A stretch of 64,000 nt of DNA from Inonotus obliquus (lineage: Eukaryota > Basidiomycota > Agaricomycetes > Hymenochaetales > Hymenochaetaceae), in NCBI GenBank assembly GCA_032164295.1, contig JAJHTX010000003.1, positions 496,001 to 560,000 on the forward strand. The letters run 5' to 3'. A program made the position numbers and the translations under genes. The notes under the pieces are model-generated. The model had not been told where the DNA came from. It worked only from the letters and a program-made list of their open reading frames with translations, and ran no database searches. This document shows, one piece after another, positions 21,935 to 34,400 of this stretch; the first letter of the stretch is position 1; every line of letters begins with the position of its first letter.

Positions 21935-23621
21935 TGAATGTTCGAGAACGCGGCCGGTATCAGAAGTACCGGACGAAGGGGGTACGATTTAGATGCGTTG
22001 GGAGGGCCGGTACGTGGCGGTACTAAGTCGTACAGTCACAGACAAGTCGTCAAGAGAGAATAGTAGGGCCTGGCTGGATTGATGAGTACGGGAGACTATA
22101 GGTGACCACTCAAGAGGAGAGGTATCAGGAGACGATCAATACCGAGACGAATCCGTCGATACCGAGTCGTCTGGTGTCCGGTATTACGGTAGAGAGAACG
22201 AAGCAGTAGAGGAGGCGAGCTGAGGAGGTGTTTCTGATGGGACTGGTCGTGAGACGAGAGACGAGGGCGACGAAGACGAGAACGATGACTACCGGTATCG
22301 ATACCGGTGACTACGAGACAAGACGAACGAACGGGGACTTGAACGAGATGAGCAAAACCCGGACCTTCACTCTGGAAGTTCCTCTCAGATTCGCTGGTTT
22401 GCTACAGTAGAACATGCAGGCTATAAATACCATAATATCATAGCCATTCAAGATACCAAATGGGGGGTTTTTACAAGTCGAATCGTACCGTAATCCAGTA
22501 CAAGAAATGGAACATAAAGTCGAATTGAATGTAAAATTACAATCAGGGGAAACATAAGATGATGAATGAATAAGAAGTTTTATCAGGGGGTAGCTAAGAA
22601 TAGGGTGGGACGAGACAAGAACCCAATGAAAACTCATGACGAGTGATACCGAGGTAGGGCGGCGATACCAACGTCGACCAGCGCTAAATTAAGGACGTGT
22701 CTCAAGCTACCGCATGGGCGCTCCTGGTGATGTCCCTGTCGTAGGAGAAGCACGTCATCCTGATTTACCTTTGTTCCGGTATCATGATCCGTGCTGCGTC
22801 AGTCTGGGCATCTACCGATCGATCGGACGGCGTGCTCCAATGTTGACGTGTCGGTACAACCCAACCTTGGCAATGGGGTACTCTACCGCTCGGTACCAAT
22901 CAGTACCCTGGGATCGTCCCTGAGCATCAACGAGATCGCTCGAGCCCCTCGATATTGATCGGTACGCGTTGCCTGCTCGACTGGGCATTGCTTGGCTTCC
23001 CCTCCGAGTCGGATCGATGGCCTCCTCCGAGATCGAAGCAGCGTACGGCGGACTTGATTCATTTCCCAACCTTCCTCTCGACGTAGATCTCCGAGGGCGT
23101 GGTCTCGACCTAGCACACGTTACAAACTCCGGTACAGGAGCGGACCATCAGTATCAACACCGGTATCGTCGGTATTGATGCATGGCGGTTCAGAAGGGCA
23201 TACCGTCAGACTTGGAGCTTCGACCATGATCCAACTCTTCGCAGCAACGTATGGCAGACCGATCGCAGACTAGACGTGGACTATTAATCGTCGGTATCAG
23301 GATGGGTGGACGGTACAGTGTCGGTATCATCGGTATCGAAGTCTGGTGGTTCGGTACTGTGATGGAAGACGGGCGTAGGGATTGGTGATTCGGTATTGGT
23401 GCAGAAGTCTGGCTAAACGTATGCAGGACTAGTTCTCAATCCTTCTTAGCCTTGTCGAATCGCAGAAGCCTCGTACCGCAGGCGTAGATAGGATGGCAGA
23501 AGTACCGTGGTCCGAAGAGAAGTAAGAAGCGGTAGAATCGCAGAAGTATTGTTAATTGGAAGAAGCGGTAGAATCGCAGAATTAAGCCCATATCGATCGT
23601 AGCCTCCGGTATTACTCTTTA
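21935..23621 (+). mobile_element. GATACC-rich 1.7 kb element, copy 1
   Basis: Begins TGAATGTTCGAGAACG and ends TATTACTCTTTA. It is the inverted counterpart of 24707-26427 and of 60809-62460. The interior is crowded with GGTATC/GATACC and GGTACC words. No transposase-like frame is seen. Flanking 4-mers (TCGG and ACGC) are not a clean duplication, unlike the other two copies. Confidence 0.75.
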
Positions 23622-23713
23622 ACGCCAGCATCGGCATTTCCTTGACGCATCTCTGCCCATCGTGTGTAGGCCCGGTGTTAGGACGGACGAGGTGGCAGTG
23701 CACGTTCGAGGCC
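23622..23713 (-). other. Short remnant of the gypsy internal region
   Basis: A 92 bp leftover between two inserts. On the minus strand one frame reads RWAEMRQGNADAG, but it is too short to assign to Gag or protease. Confidence 0.4.
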
Positions 23714-24232
23714 TGTTCTCACGAAGGTCGTCTAGTGACAATCTCTACTGCGTCTTGGGGAAGTACACAGTCGTTGGCGACGTACGTCTAAGGTGGATGA
23801 CCTTGAGTAATGCACGTGTCTAGGAACAGTATACGACTAAGACGTCGCGGTGGTAAGTAGATTGAATAGACTAAGTAAGTACAAGAGAGAAATACCTAAG
23901 ACGTCGTGGTGGTAAGTAGAAGAGTCGAGTGGGGAAGACGAGACAAGATCTATCTACTTATATACACATGAGATGTGGGAAGGTATTACTCTAAGAGGGT
24001 GCTGCACAGCAGCATAACAATATAAACAAACAAACAACGGGGCCCGACGAGTAAGCAAGAATGAGTAAGGGTGAGTAAGCGTCATTGGGTTGGGGCGGAA
24101 TTAGTAATGCAGTATTAGTAATATATCGGGATGGGGCGGAGGGAGTCATAAGGTATTAGTAATGAAAGGAACTTAGTAATATAATGGAATATGAAAAATA
24201 AGAAAGGACAAAAAAGGAAAAGTGTTCTTACA
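23714..24232 (-). repeat. LTR of a related gypsy family inside gag, 519 bp
   Basis: Plus-strand ends TGTTCTCACG and GTGTTCTTACA give TG..CA termini. It shares the acaaacaacggggcccgacgag block and a TATATAAG box with the gypsy LTRs but is otherwise divergent. The flanks AGGCC and CCCGG do not match, so it is not a simple solo-LTR insertion. Confidence 0.65.
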
Positions 24233-24702
24233 CCCGGTCCTTTTCGCCAGGGTCCTTGAATGACTGGTCGAGTTTTTCGAGAAATTTGTCAAAAGCGTCG
24301 ACGATTGCAATTGTTCCCTTTGCATCTGTTATTCCGTCGTAGTAATTCTGAGCCCACGTCGACGCTGTTCCATCCTTCATATACGAGAGGACGAATGAGA
24401 TCTTCTTTTTGTCCATAGCGAAGATCGAATTTGTGTCATCGGCGCTTATGTACACCAGGCATTCTCAACGGAATCGGAGGTAATCCTTGCCTCCTGTGAA
24501 TGGTGTCGGTGGTGCGATCCCAAGATCTTTCATCGTCGACGGCTTAGGGGGTTTGGATTGGGTAGCCATCGCCGTCGCGATGAGCGTGGCAAAATCTTTT
24601 AGTTGTTGTTGGGTGAACGACGACATCGTTGTTTGTGGATTTGACGGGGTTCGTTGTAGTCCAAATGCAGTTGACGTTGACGGTAGAGACAGTGACGAGG
24701 GA
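24233..24702 (-). pseudogene. Gag fragment of the gypsy element
   Basis: Minus-strand frame starting MSSFTQQQLKDFATLIATAM through LGIAPPTPFTGGKDYLRFR, a TGA, then ECLVYISADDTNSIFAMDKK and SYMKDGTASTWAQNYYDGI to EKDRV. This is a typical Ty3/gypsy capsid region. The TGA stands where CGA (Arg) is expected. The frame upstream (APSSLSLPSTSTAFGL) is continuous with ORF0 once the insert at 24707 is removed. Confidence 0.8.
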
Positions 24703-24706
24703 GCGG

Positions 24707-26427
24707 TAAAGAGTAATACCGGAGGCTATGATCGATATGGGCTTAATTCTGCGATTCTACCGCTTCTTCCAATTAACAATACTTCTGCGATTCTACCGCT
24801 TCTTACTTCTCTTCGGACCACGGTACTTCTGCTGTCCTATCTACGCCTGCGGTTCCAACAAAGTACGAGGCTTCTGCGATTCGACAAGGCTAAGAACGAT
24901 TGAGAACTGGTCCACTTCTGCGCCAATACCGAATCACCAATCCCTACGCCCGTCTTCCATCATAGTACCGAACCACCAGACTTCGATACCGATGATACCG
25001 ATACCGTACCGTCCACCCGTCCTGATACCGACGCTTAATACTCCACACCTAGTCGATACTACGCCCTCGACAGCCCATATCATAGAAAAAGGCTCACAAA
25101 GCTGCACTCGGTCTGCCATACGTTGCTGCGAAGAGTTGGATCATGGTCGAGGCTCCAAGCCCGATGGTATGCCCTTCCGAACCGCCATGCATCGATACCG
25201 ACGATACCGGTGTTGATACCGATGGTCCGCTCCGGTACTGGAGTTCGTTACGTGTGCTAGGTCGAGACCACGCCATCGGAGATCTACGTCGAGAGGAAGG
25301 TTGGGAAATGAATCAAGTCCACCGTACGCTGCTTCGATCTTGGAGGAGGCCATCGATCCGACTCGGAGGGGAAGCCAAGCAATGCCCAGTCGAGTCAGGC
25401 GACGCGTACCGGTCGATATCGAGGGGCTAGAGCGATGCTCAGGGACGATCCCAGGGTACTGATTGGTACCGAACGGTAGAGTACCCCATTGCCAAGGTTG
25501 GGTTGTACCGACACGTCAACATCGGAGCACGCCGTCCGATCGATCGGTAGACGCCCAGACTGACGCCGCACGGATCATGATACCGGAACAAAGGTAAATC
25601 AGGATGACGTGCTTCTCCTACGACAGGGACATCGCCAGGAGCGCCCATGCGGTAGCTTGAGACACGTCCTTAATTTAGCGCTGGTCGACGTCGGTATCGC
25701 CGCCCTACCTCGGTATCACTCGTTGTGAGTTTTCGTTGGGTTCTTGTCTCGTCCCACCCTATTCTTAGCTACCCCCTGATAAAACTTCTTATTCATTCAT
25801 TGTCTTATGTTTCCCCTGATTGTAATTTTACATTCAATTCGACTTTATGTTCCATTTCTTGTACCGGATTACGGTACGATTCGACTTGTAAAAACCCCCC
25901 ATTTGGTAACTTGAATGGCTACGGTATTATGGTATTTATAGCCTGCATGTTCTACTGTAGCAGACCAGCTAATCTGAGAGGAACTTCCAGAGTGAAGGTC
26001 CGGGTTTTGCTCATCTCGTTCAAGTCCCCGTTCGTTCGTCTCGTCTCGTAGTCTCCGGTACCGATACCGGTAGTCGTCGTTCTCGTCTTCGTCGCCCTCG
26101 TCTCTCGTCTCACGACCAGTCCCATCAGAAACGCTTCCTCAGCTCGCCTCCTCTACTGCTTTGTTCTCTCTACCGTAATACCGGACACCAGACGACTCGG
26201 TATCGACGGATTCGTCTCGGTATTGATAGTCTCCTGATACCTCTCCTCTTGAGCGGTCACCTATAGTCTCCCGTACTCATCAATCCAGCCAGGCCCTACT
26301 ATTCTCTCTTGACGACTTGTCTGTGACTGTACGACTTAGTACCGCCACGTACCGGCCCTCCCAACGCATCTAAATCGTACCCCCCTCGTCCGGTATTTCT
26401 GATACCGGCCGCGTTCTCGCACATTCA
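24707..26427 (-). mobile_element. GATACC-rich 1.7 kb element, copy 2
   Basis: Element read on the minus strand from TGAATGTGCGAGAACG to TATTACTCTTTA, inverted relative to copy 1. It is flanked by CCGC in that sense (plus-strand GCGG at 24703-24706 and 26428-26431). It splits ORF0/gag between QSPA and PSSL; removing the element and one CCGC restores the frame. Confidence 0.8.
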
Positions 26428-27197
26428 GCGGGCGATTGGGGAGGTGGTGTTGGTTCAGATGTTGACGGTTTTGGTTCTTTCGGCTTCCACCTAATAACCT
26501 TCTTATGTTCTTCGTCTGCCCACGACATCCAACACCTAAGATTTTCCGACCACCACGAAGCACGGACTCTGCCGTTGTCAGTGACGGTAACGTCATCTGA
26601 GTCGTCTACTTTCGCTCCGTTTGGAAGCACGGCTAACTGTTCCTGGGTTAGAGGCACTTTGTCAACGTAGGAGGTCTTCCTCCTTCACTTTGACCTTGAC
26701 TTTGAGCTCTTCAAGCTTTACTTCGACCTCCTCCTGTTTCACTTCAACGATCGGACATTGGGGACAATATGTGAGTTTTACTAGATGGCAACGTCCGTAT
26801 TTGTCGGTCGTTGTAACAATGTCGTTTGGATCGTAGTCAAGCCAATTGAAAGGGATGATGTACGACTTGGGTTTTTTGTATTGTCGACAACGACGCTGAG
26901 GAGCCAGATTGTTTAACATCGAAGGTGAGAGGAGTACTTGTTCAACGTTGGTGTCCACAGTTCGTCAATGCGAAACATTGGTACCCAGGAAATAAGTACG
27001 CGATGAAAATGCTGTGGGTCGTCGAAGTAAATACCGACGTCGAACGGGACTAGGTGTTTGTTCTCGTCTAGGTAATACCCAAAGACAGTGTATGTAGGGT
27101 GTAGCTTGATTAAACTGATATACTCGCAGAGGGAACGCGGTACACCAGACATGCAACGTCGATCGACTCGACGTTCAGATAGCACGTGAACTCTCAC
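26428..27197 (-). pseudogene. ORF0 upstream of gag in the gypsy element
   Basis: Minus-strand frames containing CEYISLIKLHPTYTVFGYYL, then KSYIIPFNWLDYDPNDIVTT, a CPQC motif, an acidic-basic stretch VEVKLEELKVKVKVKEED, and finally VPLTQEQLAVLPNGAKVDDS to TPPPQSP. These are in three frames and would need two single-base shifts to form one product. It lies between the PBS and Gag; I know no function for it. Confidence 0.55.
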
Positions 27198-27508
27198 GTC
27201 GTCCCAGGGGGTTCAGCAACACTTCAAAAGACGACTTTCCAACGTACGAGAACCGCTAGGCACTACTGGGCTTTCTTGTCGCAAGCGACAACCGACGGTA
27301 GCGCTATCAGAGAGCGGTGTCTGGTCAACGTCAAGTAAAGACGTGGGGCGACACTTCACTGGTAGTAGGTGCACGTTCGTCTCAGGGGTCCGACGACTAT
27401 CCACTGACCAACTTTGACAACGAGAGAAACAGAGGTGGAACGGAGGATGTTGTATACACGTACGAGTTAGTTGTTGTTAACGTCGACAACTACGACACGA
27501 GTTAAAAG

Positions 27509-27520
27509 ACTCTCTTGTTA
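27509..27520 (-). promoter_or_regulatory. Primer-binding site complementary to own transcript start
   Basis: Minus-sense TAACAAGAGAGT directly follows the 5' LTR. It is the perfect reverse complement of ACTCTCTTGTTA inside the LTR (plus 27708-27719), which starts 36 nt after the first T of the TATATAA box, where transcription should begin. It does not begin with the TGG expected for tRNA 3' CCA. This matches Tf1/sushi self-priming. Confidence 0.75.
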
Positions 27521-28090
27521 TGTTACGCTCTGCATCGTTAGGAGCATTGATCACGAAGATCTAGGATGTCGACGAGCACAGGTGAACGAGCTACCACATA
27601 ATCACAAGTGACCGTAGTCTGCGACGTAGGTGATAGTACTAGATTAGCACGTCTAACTAAGGTACAAGTATTTGTACGACTTACCTGCGACGTAGGTGAT
27701 AGTAATATAACAAGAGAGTGGGGAATCCCTAACTCTCTGGTCCAGCCTTATATACACTTTGGTCGCGGGTAAGTTCTACTCTAAATAGGTGCTGACTAGC
27801 AGCAAGTAAATATGAACAAACAAACAACGGGGCCCGACGAGTCAGCAAGAATGAGTAAAGATGAGTAAGCGTCGTCGGGTATACGGAAAGAAGAATAATG
27901 AGTCAGCAAGAATGAGTAATAATAGAATGGGAAAAAGAATGAAAGGGAATGGTGGGATAAAGTTGTTATAGATTGTAATTAGCTAAGCCTGTATGTATTA
28001 AGTAAGGAATGTGGTTAAAAGGAGTGTAAATATGCATTGACGAAAATAAAAGAAAGGCCGTATAAAGAAAAGGGAAAAGGCGTTGTAACA
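27521..28090 (-). repeat. 5' LTR of the gypsy element, 570 bp
   Basis: TGTTACG..TGTAACA with a TATATAA box (plus 27748-27755) and the putative transcript start ACTCTC at 27719. Near-identical to the LTR at 16982. Confidence 0.93.
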
Positions 28091-28532
28091 AAGCGCATGC
28101 GCCCGGTGTCGAGTACATGGCCATAAGCCATTATTATTTACTAAATGAAATATTTGTTAGTGACTGTCACTGTCACTGTGACACCTCCGGCAGCACCTCG
28201 GTTACTCCCGGTCAGTAGAGTGACGACCAGTAGTGCACGAAGATCAGGAGGCTGTCATTCGATGTCACATACTACTTTCGGCACGGAGTTATTTTCGGAA
28301 TCTACCATACGCACGGTGTCGGCAAGACTTCCGTCGTAAGGCTTCTTTATTACCGGCATGATCAGTTCTGCTGTCGGCCTGACATGTTTATGAGGCACTG
28401 CATGATATGTCAACCAACCAACCGACACCCGCTCCTTTGGTTCATAAATAAACCAAACCGTATACCTCGGGGGGCTCGAAGAAGAAGAAAATTCACTTCG
28501 CAGGAGGTGCGGAATTGGAAGATATCATTGAC
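28091..28532. other. Spacer between gypsy element and peptidase copy
   Basis: No gene recognised. Contains a small inverted stretch around gtgactgtcactgtcactgtgac near 28160. Confidence 0.4.
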
Positions 28533-31057
28533 CAAGACTCTTCTATCAAAACGTCTCTACAGACAAGGAATTGCGTGATGCATCCAGCCAGGCGGAAGTC
28601 CTCGTCAGAGGCTTCCTTGTAGAGATTGAAATGCGCGTCGATGTATTTCAGGCAAAGAAGAACGCAGAAGCTAACATCAAAGCTCAAGGCGTGAATCTCA
28701 GCCCAGAGGAGCAGAGGCTAGTCGACAGGATGTTGCTTGATGGCAAACGTGCAGGATTGGATCTTCACGAAGATAAGAGGAAGCTCCTAACGATCAAAAA
28801 GAAGCATCTGTCGCAGCTTTGCGTGGAATTCAGCGTAAGTGGTTTCGGACGTGTCGTAATTCGCATGATTTTACAATGAACTTTCGAACAGAAACATTTC
28901 AACGAAGAAGCTGCGAGTTTATCCACCTCAATTGTTGTCAAAGCACGCTAAGTCGAGGGATTCTGTAGGGAAAAATCTACTTCACAGAAGATGAACTGAA
29001 AGGGGTTCCTGCGGACATGAGAAGCGTTTCGAAGGAGGCAAGGTCACCTACGGTGTTACGCATAAAACTCCAGATGTATTCCCTCTGGTGCGCACCCTCG
29101 TCTTCTGTAATTATCTTCATCTCAACGTGGGTCACAGTTCAAATACGCGCAAAACCCCGAGACGCGTAGGAGAGCTTTCTCAAGCTACGAGGATCGTCTA
29201 AAGGTGAACGTCCCGATACTGAACATGGTACTCGAAATTCGTCGCGAGCTTGCCCCGATTCTCGGCTATGCAACATGGGCGGACTATATCACTGAAGAGA
29301 AGATGGCTAAATCCGCCAAGGGCGTAAACGAGTTACGTTGGCTGGGAAAATAAGTGGCAATCAACAATGACTCATTCATATGTGTCAAGTTCCTTGACGA
29401 TATTGAGCAAAAACTGCGCCCTGTCGGTACGAAGGATCGCGCCACTCTGCTGGCTTTGAAGCAGAAAGAACACGAGTCACTGGGGCTTTCCTTCGATGGC
29501 GAATTCTACATGTACGCATTGCTTCCTTGGGCCATATTCTCGATATGAGCTGAGATGCGTTAATGTCTTAGCTGGGACTATCGCTATTACGATAGGAAAT
29601 ATACCGAGGAACATCTTTCGCTTGATGACTCGCTCGTCAAAGAGTATTTCCCCGTGTCCTTTGTCGTCCCTGCTGTCCTCATGGTTTATCAAACCCTTCT
29701 CGGTGTTCGCTTCGAGCCGATCAAGACGGCTGAGCTCTGGCATCCAGGTCTGTCAATTTTGTCTGGTACCACTGAGGTGCACCCTCATTAGATTATGTGC
29801 AGATGCGGAGCTATTCGCAGTATGGGAACAGGATGCCAAAGACGAGAGCGGCTTCGTAGGATATTGCCATTTAGACCTCTTCCCTCGAGGTATTTCCATC
29901 TCTATGTCTGTATGATGATAAGAATCTCACAGTGACCTCTCAGAGGCAAAATATTCACATGCAGCGGTCTGGCCACTAATCCCAGGCTACGATCTTCCTG
30001 ATGGAAAGCGGAACTATCCTGTTACTGCCATGGTAGCGAACTTGGCGAAACCGACTCCTGAACGACCTGCGCTTATGCGACACGACGATGTCGTGACATT
30101 CTTCCATGAAATGGGCCACGTCTTCCACGGTCTTCTCAGAAAGACACGGTTCCCGCGTTTCCATGGAACGAGGTGAGTGAATCGTCTGCGTTGATTTTGC
30201 GTTAATCACTTATGCATTTGTGATAGCGTTGCCCGGGACTTCGTCGAGGCGCCGTCTCAGATGTTAGAGAACTGGTATGGCTCTGTTTCAGATTCTGCTG
30301 TTCGCGATCTAATTCCCAACCAGGTGCTGGGAACCCAAAGTTCTGAAGCGAATGTCTCAGCACTTCGAAAAGAAAGAGCCTCTGTCGGATGAGCTCATCA
30401 AGAAGATCATAGACAGGTGAGCATTCTAAAGATCCTTCCCGGTAGCGTGGCTCTAATGCCTTGCCATAGTCGATATATCAACGTCGGATTATTCTACCTC
30501 CGGCAACTCTTCTTCGCCAAGTTTGACATCAAAGTCCATACTGACCAGAGTACGGCCCTTTCGCGATTCCAAGGCCCTGCTTTGACTAATCTTCTGCATT
30601 GTAGAATCCGAAGACTACACGGCATTGTGGAACAATTTACGGGAGTCAATCTACTTAGTGAAAGGCCCGGATGTGCCCGAATCTGGTCAGGGCACGTTCA
30701 GTCATATCACTGGCGGTTACGATGCCGGTTATTACGGGTACGAATCTCAGCCCTTCAAACAGACTTTCTTCAACTCGCTAATCTCTCTCGTTCAGATACA
30801 TGTATTCTCTCGTTTTCGCTGCTGACATGTACGCGACTGTCTTCAAGAAAGATCCACTAGATCCAGAACCTGGAAAGAGGTACAAGAATGAGATCTTACT
30901 TCCAGGAGGTAGCAGAGACGAACTGGATTCTTTGAAGGTGCGTCTGAATCATCCGAGTGACAAGGGAATTACTTTCTTATACTTTCGGTTATAGCACTTT
31001 CTGGGTCGTTCGTCGAACTCTGCGGCGTTCTTGGAAGCATTGTTCGGATCGTCTTGA
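28533..31057 (+). pseudogene. Truncated M3 oligopeptidase copy (inverted duplicate)
   Basis: From about 28533 this matches the reverse complement of the intact gene at 46046-49085, introns included, so it is a DNA-level copy. It lacks the first ~170 codons. Downstream of GVPADM about a dozen bases present in the intact copy are missing, shifting the frame. The zinc motif HEMGH and the C-terminal GGYDAGYYGY region are still readable. Homology runs past the stop (31055-31057) to about 31330. Confidence 0.85.
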
Positions 31058-31419
31058 TGATCTTTGGATGGATGGACTTAACCTCGCTAGAGTATTTTGG
31101 ATAGGCTCGATGCCGATGTACGTGACCAATATTGGCTGCCTGGTACATTGTCTAAAGTACAAGAATTGAAATCCATAAAAGATGGCCATAGCTTCAATTG
31201 TTTTGATAGTACATCGACTTCCCAGAGAAATACCACTTGGAGCGAGTATAGATGGGCAAGGAATGCACTCGCTCCTCATAGAAATAGAAACAATGCAAAC
31301 TTGCGCATTTATCTAGCCTGTATTTAGGTGAACAAACTGGCTGGTCCCTTGCTATCTACTTGCTATCCACACAGAAATGTGGCCGACATATAAAGATAAT
31401 GTTCCCCAAATACGGACCG

Positions 31420-34400
31420 TGCATGAGTAAAGTCTCACGATCACATGTCAAGTCAACGTGAGCTACACGTGACATGCCGACGCAATTGCTGACGTCATCG
31501 CAGAGTCTCTCCACTAGATCATGTAGAGGCAGGTGTTCAGACCACCAACCAACCCCTTGTGCCGCGAAACGTACAGAGAATGAACAATCGAGGTATCGGT
31601 CAGCCGATATTACTGGGGCTGTTTATATCTTTCATTTTCAGGTAATCTACGGTCAAACATGGTAGATTCAAGGAAGGCGGAGACGCTTGCTGTTAGCAAT
31701 AGTGTTCGTGTTCGAAGGTCGAAGGCGTTTTGAGGGAGTATTCTCGGAGGTCGAGGTTTTATAAGAACTTGTCAGTGATTTATTCCTCAGGCCTAGCTGG
31801 GCCTAGCTTGGGTCCAAACTCGGTGGCTGAGCTTGCTTATATTTGCACGGCACCGTCAGTACTTACTTCCGGTGATTCATTCCTCAAAGCCCGCCCGAGG
31901 AATCGTTACTCCTCTCCCTGTGTTCCGATATTACACTCAGCACTTATGGCATTTCTGATATTTTATTTCTTCTGCGGATAATATCTTGAGATCTGGCTGT
32001 AATGTTGTCCTCAGGCATCAATGATCATGAAAGGTGGGTACACGGTCGTAATGTTTCCATCTCTCATCCATCTGATTTCCTTCCATTATTGTTGTTTTCT
32101 CCTGAAGTCACTCGGCATTGTGGAAAGACCGAGTGCCTCTTTCGTCTCTTTCTGACAACTGGTGTGGTCTGGAAGAACAAATTATCTGATTCTTTGATTC
32201 GGAAGTCCCGATGGAATGGATTCCTGCAGATGTTATCAACACTGGCAGGACCATCAGCAAGGAGTAGGACAACCCCGGTGATATCTATTTTCTGAAATAC
32301 GTCTTGCTCTAACCAGATAATGATACCGTATCAGCCCCGAACGATCATTGCTATTCAATGCAGCTCACCTGACTCTCACTCTTCCCCCGTCTGTTCCTCC
32401 TCTTCAGACCAGTGAAAAGACGCCAGCATTGTGTTCCGTGTTACGCAGACGCAGGAACCGGAACCACTTGGACACGGAAGGAACGATAATACTACGGTTG
32501 AATAGACGGTCAGTCGTGTTGCGGGATCCGATCATCTCGGTCCACGACATGCAGATATGCCAATACTTCGGACATTGCCTATTACCCATTACCCAGTTCG
32601 TTCGGGCGTGACCAGCGGAAGTCAAACGCTGTCAGACAGCAAAGACGAAACTGTATTCCACCACACGGGTAACACGTAAACTTCCTGTCTGACGTTCCCC
32701 TGAATCTTCTGCTAGCAGGGCTGGCGAACGGCAGGTGCCAGTGCCAGAGAACAACACCCTGAGAAGCTACAGCCTACGTGATAAGAAAGCACACAATTGA
32801 AGTTGAGATCCTGTCCTGAAGATAGACCTAAACGGATAGTGAAGTGACAGTTAAGGAATCGACCTGCCGTATCATGTCACTAGATTGAGACTTGGGTTGG
32901 GCAAACTAACTGCAAGCGAGCGATCAATTTATTTATTTATTGATTCGGTTCAGGCCCGGGTGTAAGTGAAAGAAGTATAATCTCGGTAAAAACCATTAAG
33001 CCATGCCATACCATTCTCGTCTCCCCGGGTCGTTAGTCAGTAGCAGAGCTTTGCAAGAGCAAGGGATTTCCTCAAGTAGACAAAGAACTACCGCCTACTT
33101 ATATCAAGCACTCTGAATGCGGATAGTCATTACTCAGGAAGCCATTGGTCGAAAGTTCAGGGAATCATAGATACGACTAGATGCTTTACTTTGAACCCAT
33201 TCGGTTTGCCCGTTTGCCTTTTTGGATCCGTTAACTTCGTCCAGCGCAATGGCTGCTAAAAAAAATTAGATTAGTCTTTTTGGCTGAAGGAGAAGCATCA
33301 GCATCCCAAATGTGGCGTTCAAAAGTCGACAAACAAAAGTTGAGGACTTTTTCCTGAATGGGTGAACCTGGGGTCCTTGGGCCTTAAGGCCTTTGTATAC
33401 TGATTCTGATTCCTATTGGAACAGGTGTTACGGTTTATTTACGAAGCGCCGAGCCTAAGCCGGCAGTACTTATATCGACGATACGTTCTAGAACTTGTTG
33501 GAATTCAGGAGATAATATAGACACAAGGAAACAGAAGTCATAAACTGAAGGCTGAAGGCGGTTGAGAAAGAAACATATGGTCAACGACTCAACGGTAGTC
33601 AGTTGCCATGGTTTGCCGTTTGTCGTTTGAAAGGAAAAGCCAAGCATTGGTTGCGAGAAGAGGACGGAATTCGGTCGGTAATGTGAAGTTAAACCGCGCC
33701 GGAGACTAAGCCGGGCGACCAACCGAGTTGCTGTTGTTGTTGTCGGAACGAAAACATGCCGTTTTGTGCTGAGACCCTATCAAACGCTACACTATGGTTT
33801 ATTCCCTCAGAGCATGTTCTTACAAGAGTTACCATTCGGGAGGGACCGTCACCTAGCAGAATTCGGTGGAACGATTTCCCCACACAACGATCTTTTCTAT
33901 CTATCCATCTATCCATCAGCTGGTCCTTTTTTCGTTTCTTCTGCTTCTGTATGTTTTTGCCACTTCTCACTTCTCACTGGTACTGGTATTGCCCGCGGAC
34001 ATGAGTGCACCGGATAAGATCTCCGCGAAGCGCGCAGCCACATGCATTGTTGGGACCTTCGTCGCCTGCGGCCTGCCCTAGCCCTAGACCCAATGCCTGT
34101 GAACTCGAAGCAAGCTCGGCTGGTTTATTGCATTCAGGTACGTACAACTCGCTGACGTGTCGTCGTCGTTTGAGCGTTGACAACTACGCTTTGATTTACT
34201 ACGATTCTACCTTTAAGAAATATCGTTAGGACGATGAGAATGAAGTGATTTTCGTCGCTCGTTTCGCCGTCCTCCTGTCGTGACATATTACGACGATTGC
34301 CAAGCGCTCTCTACCCACTTTATATATATATATATGCAATTGAATTGGACGGACTACTTATAACTCCCTACCTGGCCCTTAGCGGAAAATGGTTGTCCGG

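Larger units (their letters stand above)
16982..28090 (-). mobile_element. Full-length but dead chromodomain Ty3/gypsy retrotransposon with nested inserts
   Basis: LTRs at 16982-17552 and 27521-28090 begin TGTTACG and end CGTAACA. Flanking 5-mers are AAGTG and AAGCG, a target-site duplication with one mismatch. The internal order on the minus strand is: PBS, ORF0, Gag, (protease region lost), RT, RNase H, integrase with GPY/F motif, chromodomain, PPT. That order and the chromodomain place it among chromoviruses (Tf1/sushi-like). Nested inserts occupy 19927-21493, 21935-23621, 23714-24232 and 24707-26427, inflating it to 11.1 kb. Gag, RNase H/integrase junction and integrase carry stop codons, so it is not autonomous. 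Confidence 0.92.

Noticed and set aside
22228..23178. Short ORFs in the GATACC-rich element
   Set aside because: They follow repeat composition, occur on both strands and show no domain or conserved start between copies.
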